A stretch of DNA of 12,637 bases, taken from positions 1 to 12,637 of the forward strand of contig DBVO01000029.1 of the NCBI GenBank assembly GCA_002308215.1, given 5' to 3'. The notes under the pieces are model-generated. The model worked only from the letters and a program-made list of their open reading frames with translations, was not told the origin of the DNA and searched no databases. The position numbers and the translations under genes are program-made. Shown here in pieces: positions 1 through 5,942 of the stretch. Position 1 is the first letter of the stretch. Each line of letters opens with the position of its first letter. This DNA is from Christensenella sp. UBA1262. GTDB taxonomy: Bacteria; Bacillota; Clostridia; Christensenellales; CAG-917.

Positions 1-229
1 TGTTACTTTCAATGCCTTGTAAGACTCTTATGCTCTTTTCTGACTTACAAAAAGCAAGTTCCTTTGCAAATTTTTTAGGAGTCATACCTTCAAGGACAGT
101 TTGAAAACCGTGATCACTAATCACGATTTCTTCAAGACCTATTTTCTTTGCTGCTTTAATGTTCTCTTCAAGAGTTGAATGCCCATCACTAGCAACAGTA
201 TGAGTATGATAATCTCCTATAAATTTCAT
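1..229 (-). CDS. PHP-domain metal-dependent phosphoesterase, 3' end cut by window
   Basis: The first 76 residues are visible and the rest lies beyond the window edge. They match the start of a PHP (polymerase and histidinol phosphatase) domain: the metal-binding DYHTHT motif (H8 and H10), the following SDGHST segment (D15, H17), a second motif ISDHG (H40) and the QGIES motif with E74. PHP proteins are cytoplasmic metal-dependent phosphoesterases; the exact substrate cannot be read from this fragment. The ATG start at 229 is supported by AAAAGGA about nine bases upstream, and a good promoter lies ahead. In many Firmicutes a PHP gene follows uvrC in a murB/rapZ/whiA neighbourhood, which fits the uvrC gene just upstream, but those further genes are not in the window. 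Family assignment is firm; specific function is open. Confidence 0.85.
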   Translation of the reverse strand, partial: MKFIGDYHTHTVASDGHSTLEENIKAAKKIGLEEIVISDHGFQTVLEGMTPKKFAKELAFCKSEKSIRVLQGIESN

Positions 230-268
230 CTATATAGTCCTTTTTACCTAAATAGTAAGTTATAAATT

Positions 269-297
269 ATTGTACAACAATAAATTTATAATTTCAA
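269..297 (-). promoter_or_regulatory. Sigma-A promoter of the PHP gene, with a palindrome over the -10 box
   Basis: On the minus strand TTGAAA (292-297) and TACAAT (269-274) are separated by exactly 17 bases, five of six matches to consensus in each box. The predicted transcript start is near 262, giving a leader of roughly 33 bases that contains the AAAAGGA ribosome binding site. An inverted repeat, TTATTGT / ACAATAA with a 3-base centre (267-283), covers the -10 box and could be an operator, although the arms are AT-rich and may be chance. No terminator was seen after uvrC, so read-through from uvrC is also likely. Confidence 0.7.
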
Positions 298-317
298 GAC
301 TGAACACGATAAGGCTA

Positions 318-2129
318 TTAGTTTTTTTCTGACAATGCTAAAAGCAGTTTTTTTGCTGATTCCAATGAGAATCCTTCTACCTTAGCAATCTCTTCTGGGG
401 TTTTACGTTTTATATCCTCAACTGACCCAAATTCTTTCAAAAGTGCAGCCGACTTTTTAGGGCCAATGCCTTCGATTTCTTTTAATGCACTTTCACTTAG
501 ATGCTTGCTTCTTAAACTTCTATGGAATGTAATTGCAAACCTATGCGCCTCATCTCTTATTCGTTGCAACAATTGAAGCGAAATATTGTCATGAGGAATA
601 ATCACTGGGGTTTCTGGATTTGACCCAAGGAATACTTCTTCTTCACGTTTAGCAAGCGAGATAATCTCGATATCTTCTCTGCCAGTTTCACGTTGTGCTT
701 CTTTTGCATAAGCGAGTTGACCTTTGCCACCATCTATAACAAGCAAATCTGGACGAGAACTGAAGCTTTCATCTTCATCTTCAAGTCTTTGGAGTCTTCT
801 AATTAATACTTCTTTCATACAAGCGAAGTCATTATTCCCTTCAACTGTTTTAATTTTGAATTTTCTGTAATGCGACTTCCTTGGCTCTCCGTTTTCAAAA
901 ACAACCATACTTGCAACTTTGTCTGTACCTGAAATATGGGAGATATCATAACACTCCATTCTCATAGGCAAAGATTTAAGATTTAAAACTTGGGCAAGTT
1001 GTCTAACTGCGCCAATTGTCCTTAGTTGTTTACGTTCATCTTGAGTGCCATGTTTTGTCATAGCATCATAAGCATTAGAATGTGCGAGATCCAACAACTG
1101 CTTTCTCACACCTTGTTTTGGTTCTACAACCCTCACTGTATGTTGAACAAGTTTGCAAACTGCATTTTCTAAGGTTTCCATATCTTCAACATTATCTGTG
1201 ATAATCTCATCACAAAGTGGTGGATTGTTGAGATAATACTGATAAATATAAGATGCCAAATCTTCATCAACTGCATCTACTGTGAAGTTTTCACCACCTA
1301 CAAGTTTTCCGCCACGAACAACAAGCATGTTTACTGTTGAAATAATGCCGTTTGATTCAAATGCAAATATGTCCAAATTGAACTCTTTTGGAAGACTGCT
1401 AACTTGTTTTCTAACAAGTTTGTCTAGAACGGCTAGTTTATTACGATAATTCAAAGCTACTTCAAAATTCTCTTCTTCAGCAAAGCGTTGCATTTTTTCT
1501 TTTAAAATACGTTCAACTTCTTTATCATTGCCCTTTAAGAACTCAATTACTTTCTGTATTTCAACTTTGTATTCTTGTTCGCTAACTTCACCGCTGCATG
1601 GTGCCAAGCATCTTCCTAAATGCTTGTTTAAACATGGGCGAGATGGCCTTGATAAATCTCTCTTACAATCTCGAACTTGGAATGCCGTATGAATCAGATC
1701 AAAAATATCTTTAATGTTGACAGACTGCATGTATGGACCAAAATACTTAGCACCGTCATTTTTAAGCTTGCGAACAAGCGTAACCGCTGGGAATTGCTCT
1801 TTCATATCAATTCTTAAGAATGGATATGCTTTATCATCTTTGAGCAAAATATTGTATCTTGGCTTATGCTTTTTGATCAAATTATTTTCTGTCATTAAAG
1901 CATCTACTTCACTAGCACAGATGATATAACGGAAATCATCAACGTGCTCCAGCATAGCCATAACTTTTGCAGTACGATTAGAAAGGTTGAAAAAATAAGA
2001 GCGAAGCCTATTTTTCAAGTTTTTCGCCTTACCAACATAAATTATTTCCCCATCCTTATCCAGCATAAAATAAACACCTGGATTTGTTGGGACGTCTTTT
2101 AGTTTTTCCTTAAAATCAACCATAGCCAT
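318..2129 (-). CDS. uvrC: UvrABC excision nuclease subunit C
   Basis: UvrC makes the two incisions flanking a DNA lesion during nucleotide excision repair, together with UvrA and UvrB. Domains in order: N-terminal GIY-YIG nuclease (PGVY at 17-20, YVGKAKNL at 31-38) for the 3' cut; four cysteines at 155, 166, 174 and 178 with the spacing of the iron-sulfur site described in UvrC; a UVR domain at about 202-238 that contacts UvrB; an RNase H-like nuclease for the 5' cut with D395 (ECYDISH), D466 (VIDGGKGQ) and H536 (FHRS); and a C-terminal helix-hairpin-helix pair at about 548-600. The length of 603 residues is normal. The start is uncertain: ATG at 2129 and ATG at 2123 are both possible and neither has a convincing Shine-Dalgarno sequence. 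A promoter directly ahead would place the transcript start at the 2123 ATG. Confidence 0.97.
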   Translation of the reverse strand: MAMVDFKEKLKDVPTNPGVYFMLDKDGEIIYVGKAKNLKNRLRSYFFNLSNRTAKVMAMLEHVDDFRYIICASEVDALMTENNLIKKHKPRYNILLKDDKAYPFLRIDMKEQFPAVTLVRKLKNDGAKYFGPYMQSVNIKDIFDLIHTAFQVRDCKRDLSRPSRPCLNKHLGRCLAPCSGEVSEQEYKVEIQKVIEFLKGNDKEVERILKEKMQRFAEEENFEVALNYRNKLAVLDKLVRKQVSSLPKEFNLDIFAFESNGIISTVNMLVVRGGKLVGGENFTVDAVDEDLASYIYQYYLNNPPLCDEIITDNVEDMETLENAVCKLVQHTVRVVEPKQGVRKQLLDLAHSNAYDAMTKHGTQDERKQLRTIGAVRQLAQVLNLKSLPMRMECYDISHISGTDKVASMVVFENGEPRKSHYRKFKIKTVEGNNDFACMKEVLIRRLQRLEDEDESFSSRPDLLVIDGGKGQLAYAKEAQRETGREDIEIISLAKREEEVFLGSNPETPVIIPHDNISLQLLQRIRDEAHRFAITFHRSLRSKHLSESALKEIEGIGPKKSAALLKEFGSVEDIKRKTPEEIAKVEGFSLESAKKLLLALSEKN

Positions 2130-2159
2130 ATTATAATCACAACGGGGTCAAAAAGTAAA
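2130..2159 (-). promoter_or_regulatory. Probable uvrC promoter abutting the start codon
   Basis: A perfect TATAAT lies at 2130-2135 on the minus strand, immediately before the first uvrC ATG. TTTACT at 2154-2159 (four of six matches) stands 18 bases upstream as a possible -35 box. The normal distance from -10 box to transcript start puts +1 at 2123, which is the A of the second ATG. No AGGAGG-like sequence is present between here and either ATG; only a weak GTGA is seen. Upstream, AAGTA occurs four times on the plus strand (from 2153, 2164, 2171 and 2181), making the region A/T-tract rich. Confidence 0.5.
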
Positions 2160-2262
2160 TAAAAAGTAGAAAGTAAATATAAGTAATATATTTTGCGTAT
2201 GTACGCGTTCGCACACACTAAATAGCGACAAAAACAATGCGTGCTTTTATAAAAATGGGCAT
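2160..2262. other. Intergenic spacer between XRE-gene terminator and uvrC promoter
   Basis: No coding sequence or RNA gene is recognisable. The stretch is A/T-rich except for a strictly alternating pyrimidine-purine run at 2194-2208, which contains the inverted repeat GCGTA / TACGC, followed after one phase break by CGCACACAC at 2210-2218. This contrasts with the surrounding DNA and could be a protein-binding site or a Z-DNA-prone tract. Confidence 0.4.
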
Positions 2263-2286
2263 AAAAAAATTGCCAACTGGCAATTT
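2263..2286 (-). terminator. Intrinsic terminator after the XRE regulator gene
   Basis: Read on the minus strand, AAATTGCCA pairs with TGGCAATTT (2267-2275 against 2278-2286) around a very small loop, and a run of Ts (2269-2263) follows. It lies about 25 bases after the stop codon of the regulator gene, so it ends the membrane-protein/regulator transcript. Confidence 0.85.
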
Positions 2287-2311
2287 AATTAATGTATTCG
2301 AGAATGATACA

Positions 2312-2542
2312 TCATCCAAGCAATCCATCATATGTTTCATTAAAAATTTCACAAAGTTTTGCGAGCATTTCTAAACTTGGTTCAGCTACTTTATTCTCCC
2401 ATGCGCTTACTGTACGTTGGTCAACGCCAACAATATCTGCAAGTTCTTTTTGAGACAAACGTCTAGAGCGTCTCAAAGAGCGCAGATTCTCTGCAAACTT
2501 TATATCCATTCTAGTTCTACTTGCAAGTGCGATGTTTTTCAT
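2312..2542 (-). CDS. Small XRE-family helix-turn-helix regulator
   Basis: This 76-residue protein is essentially one Cro/CI-type helix-turn-helix domain (about residues 16-74). LSQKELADIVGVDQRTVSAWE at about 29-49 contains the turn and recognition helix, and YDGLLG closes the domain. Such proteins bind operator DNA as dimers; no sensor domain is present, so the signal is unknown. The ATG at 2542 overlaps the stop codon of the membrane-protein gene (ATGA), and AAGGTGA six bases upstream serves as ribosome binding site, so the two genes are probably translated together. A second ATG at 2509 would remove 11 residues outside the conserved domain but has a poorer ribosome binding site. The pairing suggests that regulator and membrane protein work in one process, which cannot be named from sequence. 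Confidence 0.9.
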   Translation of the reverse strand: MKNIALASRTRMDIKFAENLRSLRRSRRLSQKELADIVGVDQRTVSAWENKVAEPSLEMLAKLCEIFNETYDGLLG

Positions 2543-3240
2543 TTTTCTTCACCTTCTTGTTCGTTGTCTTCATGTCCCTTTTCTTCGCTTTTGTCAGCAG
2601 GGACAATATATGTATCTAACTCTTCAAATGGGCTATCCCCATCGTCTTCATCTAAATTCACTGTGTTAGATTGCTTGTTTTCGTCGTTATCACTTGTTCT
2701 TAATACTTTTGCAACTCTTGGAATAATTCTCTCATAAGCAAGGCTTAGAATTATATTTATTATGACAAGTACCGGTGTCCCGATAAGAACAAACACCCAG
2801 AATTTCACATCTGCTAAACCTTCATAATGCACGATAACGCTACCAAACACATAATAAAGGAGAGCGAGTATTCCAACAGCATATCCTATTTCAAATGGGA
2901 TAGCAAAATACCATTTGATATTTTTGTTGACAAGAATACCAAGTGCTATCGCTACAGGACCGAAATATAGGATATATCCCATAACACTAGCTAAATCCCC
3001 TATAAGGACACTGAGCCCAGCGGATACTGCATAAGCAACAATAGAAGAAAAATAGTATTTCTTATAAAGCGGAATCATTAACACAAGACCTGCAGCTGCA
3101 AAAAAGCCCAAGGTTCCGTATCTCGCAACTACACTTAACCATACAAGAAGAAGTGCAAGTGCAGCACATATACCGGCTAATGCTACGCCATATATGGCGT
3201 CACGCCTAGATATTTTTCTTTTTTTATCAACTTTGCTCAT
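2539..3240 (-). CDS. Six-helix integral membrane protein of unknown function
   Basis: The protein is not assigned to a named family. From the ATG at 3240 it has 233 residues: a short basic N-terminus (KVDKKRKISRRD), about six hydrophobic segments (roughly 15-37, 41-58, 63-82, 86-104, 110-134 and 144-170), and a hydrophilic, strongly acidic tail of about 55 residues predicted to be cytoplasmic. Size, basic N-terminus and helix number loosely resemble S-components of ECF vitamin transporters, but no substrate motif was recognised, so this is only a suggestion. The reading frame extends upstream to a TTG at 3282, but those codons lie inside a terminator hairpin, so the ATG at 3240 is preferred. 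Neither start has a visible Shine-Dalgarno sequence. It overlaps the XRE regulator gene by four bases. Confidence 0.75.
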   Translation of the reverse strand: MSKVDKKRKISRRDAIYGVALAGICAALALLLVWLSVVARYGTLGFFAAAGLVLMIPLYKKYYFSSIVAYAVSAGLSVLIGDLASVMGYILYFGPVAIALGILVNKNIKWYFAIPFEIGYAVGILALLYYVFGSVIVHYEGLADVKFWVFVLIGTPVLVIINIILSLAYERIIPRVAKVLRTSDNDENKQSNTVNLDEDDGDSPFEELDTYIVPADKSEEKGHEDNEQEGEEK

Positions 3241-3246
3241 ACAATT

Positions 3247-3282
3247 AAAAAATTGACGCGGATTAAATATAATCGGCGTCAA
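3247..3282 (-). terminator. Intrinsic terminator ending the trpS/DUF5685/J-like operon
   Basis: On the minus strand TTGACGC (3282-3276) pairs with GCGTCAA (3259-3253). After one C-C mismatch GATTA pairs with TAATC, leaving a TATT loop, and six Ts (3252-3247) follow. The hairpin starts 11 bases after the J-like gene's stop codon. It sits only seven bases before the ATG of the membrane-protein gene, so it may also act as an attenuator for that gene. Confidence 0.85.
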
Positions 3283-3293
3283 TACTTATTATC

Positions 3294-3944
3294 TTAGCAG
3301 CAACGAATAAGATCTCCACCCATACATTCGCAGCAACAATCTGCGCACCAAAGTGCTTGACATGCCGCACAACATCCATCTGCTACATCATCTCCACCTC
3401 TTTGGCGGTATGTACGACCATTTCCACCTTCGGTAGTGTTTTGATGATAGATATCTCCAGAGTTATTATTCTCATATGGGCGTGTGCCATCTATTTTCTT
3501 TTTAAGGTTTTCAAGAGCTCTAGAATATTTATCATTGCTTGGATCCATAGCGAGTGCTATCTCAAGTTGCTTTTTACTATCATTAAGCCAATTCTTCTCA
3601 TAGAAGACTATTGATTGGAAATAATGCCATTCTGCAGAACGGTTAGAGATGTTATCGAGTGCCCTTTGAGCATCTTCTGGGTTCTTGTTCCTAATTGCTT
3701 GTTTAACAGCTTCGAAAGTTGACTCACCTTCTCCAGATACTGTTGCTCTGTCCATAGCAATTTCCATAGCTTGTTGATAAGCATCATCAAGTTCTGTTAT
3801 CTTTCTAGCTGCTGTATCACCCGCTTCGCCTGCATCAAAAAGATGCTCTTGAAGTTCAGAGCGTTTTTTCTTATAAGCATCCAATATTTCAGCTTGTGAT
3901 GCGTTTTCAGAAACTCCCAAAATTACAAACGGGTTATTTGGCAT
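3294..3944 (-). CDS. J-like domain/TPR-like protein with cysteine-rich tail
   Basis: The N-terminus (about 4-62) follows the J-domain pattern NPFVILGVSENASQAEI...AYKKKRSEL, but the HPD motif that stimulates Hsp70 ATPase is missing; QEHLFD stands near its expected place. Residues about 74-150 form a helical TPR-like region (EWHYFQSIVFYEKN, ALAMDPSNDKY). A polar linker leads to a tail at 191-216 in which ten of 26 residues are cysteine (CCAAC, WCADCCCECMGGD, final CC). A J-like protein with this kind of tail, next to DUF5685, is a recurring pair in Clostridia as far as I recall. The start at 3944 has a strong AAAGGAGA and overlaps the DUF5685 gene by 22 bases. The tail could bind metal or be modified; its role is unknown. 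A classical DnaJ co-chaperone is unlikely without HPD. Confidence 0.85.
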   Translation of the reverse strand: MPNNPFVILGVSENASQAEILDAYKKKRSELQEHLFDAGEAGDTAARKITELDDAYQQAMEIAMDRATVSGEGESTFEAVKQAIRNKNPEDAQRALDNISNRSAEWHYFQSIVFYEKNWLNDSKKQLEIALAMDPSNDKYSRALENLKKKIDGTRPYENNNSGDIYHQNTTEGGNGRTYRQRGGDDVADGCCAACQALWCADCCCECMGGDLIRCC

Positions 3945-4867
3945 TTTTTGTCTCCTTTAAGCAGCTTTTCAATCTGCATATCTATACCAAGATATATCGT
4001 ATTTGACAATACTCCTTCATACATCTTGACATTCATTTTGTTGTATGCACCGACCATCTTATTGTAAGTTGATTTTAACAAAAACGATAGTTCATCAGCG
4101 TTTTTTGTAAGATAATCTACCTTTTCTTCGCATTTTCCATAGTTTAGCAAGATTGGATTATATGTTTTTTTCTTGCTATCTTTTTCGACATCATCTACCG
4201 CATCCATGAGATAAACTAGACGCCCTAGATTATAGCAAAAGTCATCTATGTCATGCTTTTCATCGGTGCTATAATACTTACCAATTCTTTCTTCTTTTTC
4301 GCTCTCAGATGCATTAACTTCTGCAAGTTTTTCCTGCTCATCTTCTTCAAGGAGAATACGAGTTATATCTCTCATTAAGCTTGCAAAAGTATCTGCTACT
4401 CTATCAATGCTATCACAATTCTCTTTTTCAAGCTTTGAAAGAAGCCCAAATTGTTCACGCATCAAAGAATCTATTTTTGGCAAGTGTTTTGCTGCCTTAC
4501 GCTTGCGCAATGCTAATCTCCAAGCAAGTGGCGCACGCAACTTTTTGCCATCAGCTACATCGTCCTTAATGTTGTAGTATACTAACAACACTGAAAGATC
4601 TGCCATTTTTAAAGAAAGCTTATCTGGAGCGACAATTACTTTCTTCTTCCCATTATAAACACACATTTTGCGTTCAAACTTAACTGGCGTTTTTGTCAAC
4701 TCGTGCATAAGGACACTGTAAAACGTTACATCGTAGTTTGTGCAAAATCTGGTCACTTCACTGCCAGTTTTATGTAACGCCTTACAAAGACCACAATAAA
4801 ATGATTGAAAGACATTAAAGTCTTTTATCAGCATATTGTCTTTATCAGGAATTACATAACCAAACAT
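3923..4867 (-). CDS. DUF5685 family protein
   Basis: The start MFGYVIPDKD and the YCGLCKAL motif (C25, C28) are typical of DUF5685, a family of unknown function; the length of 314 residues is in the usual range. It appears all-helical and soluble. Two aspartate-rich motifs stand out: KDDVADGKK at 101-109 and LMDAVDDVEKD at 220-230, followed by KTYNP. Their spacing of about 120 residues and their helical context resemble the two metal-binding motifs of class I isoprenoid synthases; this is my inference, not an established property. C42 and C69 are further cysteines in the N-terminal part. The gene begins 17 bases after trpS (only a weak AGGT as ribosome binding site) and its 3' end overlaps the J-like gene, which suggests coupled production of the two proteins. 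Confidence 0.85.
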   Translation of the reverse strand: MFGYVIPDKDNMLIKDFNVFQSFYCGLCKALHKTGSEVTRFCTNYDVTFYSVLMHELTKTPVKFERKMCVYNGKKKVIVAPDKLSLKMADLSVLLVYYNIKDDVADGKKLRAPLAWRLALRKRKAAKHLPKIDSLMREQFGLLSKLEKENCDSIDRVADTFASLMRDITRILLEEDEQEKLAEVNASESEKEERIGKYYSTDEKHDIDDFCYNLGRLVYLMDAVDDVEKDSKKKTYNPILLNYGKCEEKVDYLTKNADELSFLLKSTYNKMVGAYNKMNVKMYEGVLSNTIYLGIDMQIEKLLKGDKKCQITRL

Positions 4868-4884
4868 AAGACTGACCTGTGTGT

Positions 4885-5910
4885 TTATGGAAGTTGAACG
4901 AATCCAACTTTACGGTATACTTTAGAAAGAGTCTTATTTGCTATACGGCTTGCTCTTTCGGCGCCGTTTTTCATTACTTCAAGCAAATAATCCTTATTGT
5001 TCATAAGTTCATGATACTTATCTTGAATTGGACGCAAATAATCAACAACTGCCTCGCCAACTTTTGTCTTAAAGTCAGCATATGATGAACCAGCAAAATC
5101 TTGTTCCACTTTCTCTATAGGTGTTCCGGTAAATACGGAATAAATAGTGATTAGGTTGGAAATACCTGGTTTTGACTCATCATATTTTATGCTTGTATCA
5201 CAGTCTGTGACGGCACGTTTAAACTTGCGCATGATTGTATCAGGATCATCAAGCAAAAACACAACACCATTCTCATTATCATCTGTTTTTCCCATTTTTG
5301 CTGTAGGGTCAAGCAAATTATATATTTTTGCTCCTTGCTTTTGGAAAACACCTTCTGGAATCTTAAAGGTTGGAGAATATTTCGTGTTAAAACGGCCTGC
5401 AATATCTCTTGCAAGTTCAAGGTGTTGCTTTTGATCTTTGCCAATTGGTACTAAATCTGTTTGATACAACAGAATGTCAGCAGCCATAAGAGTTGGATAT
5501 GAGAATAAACCAACATTAACATTTTCTGGAGCCTTTGCACTCTTTTCTTTGAATTGAGTCATACGACTAGCTTCTCCGAATTGAGTATAGCAGTTTAAAA
5601 TCCATGCAAGTTCTGCATGTTGTGGGACTTGTGATTGAACAGCAAGTATAGACTTTTCTGGATCAAGTCCAACTGCAAGGAAAAGAGCCATGAAGTCATA
5701 TGTTCTGCGTCTCAAATCTGCTGGTACGTTGTCCACAGTTAAGCTATGCATATCTGCGACCATATAAATGCAATCATGTTCATCTTGCATTTTTACCATG
5801 TTTTGGAGCGCACCAATATAGTTTCCAAGCGTTAAATCACCAGTTGGTTTTAATGCACTGTAAACAATCTTTTTTGGTTGTACAAGGTTTTTATCATTAA
5901 TTTCTGCCAT
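4885..5910 (-). CDS. trpS: Tryptophanyl-tRNA synthetase
   Basis: TrpRS activates tryptophan with ATP and charges tRNA-Trp; it is a cytoplasmic class Ic synthetase dimer. The nucleotide-binding signature TGDLTLGNYIGA is at about 23-34, the core (FGEASRMTQFKEKS at 111-124; LMAADILLYQTDLVPIGKDQKQHLELAR at 141-168) is well conserved, and the C-terminal part ends in the usual GAERA...A segment. The KMSKS loop reads AKMGKTDDN (204-212), so both serines are replaced. Length (341 residues) is normal. The frame opens at a TTG at 5931, but ATG at 5910 has CGGAG six bases upstream and is the better start. Only 32 bases separate it from the previous gene, so there is no room for a T-box leader, and expression must follow the operon promoter near 7160. 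Confidence 0.96.
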   Translation of the reverse strand: MAEINDKNLVQPKKIVYSALKPTGDLTLGNYIGALQNMVKMQDEHDCIYMVADMHSLTVDNVPADLRRRTYDFMALFLAVGLDPEKSILAVQSQVPQHAELAWILNCYTQFGEASRMTQFKEKSAKAPENVNVGLFSYPTLMAADILLYQTDLVPIGKDQKQHLELARDIAGRFNTKYSPTFKIPEGVFQKQGAKIYNLLDPTAKMGKTDDNENGVVFLLDDPDTIMRKFKRAVTDCDTSIKYDESKPGISNLITIYSVFTGTPIEKVEQDFAGSSYADFKTKVGEAVVDYLRPIQDKYHELMNNKDYLLEVMKNGAERASRIANKTLSKVYRKVGFVQLP

Positions 5911-5942
5911 AATAAACTCCGTATTTTGCAAAAATATCTATT

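Noticed and set aside
2153..2185. Four AAGTA copies ahead of uvrC as iterons
   Set aside because: Spacings of 11, 7 and 10 bases are irregular and the unit is only five bases of A/T-rich sequence; chance or an UP-like element is more likely.
5911..5931. Upstream TTG start for trpS
   Set aside because: The added seven codons contain the CGGAG ribosome binding site of the ATG at 5910, and family members start near that ATG.
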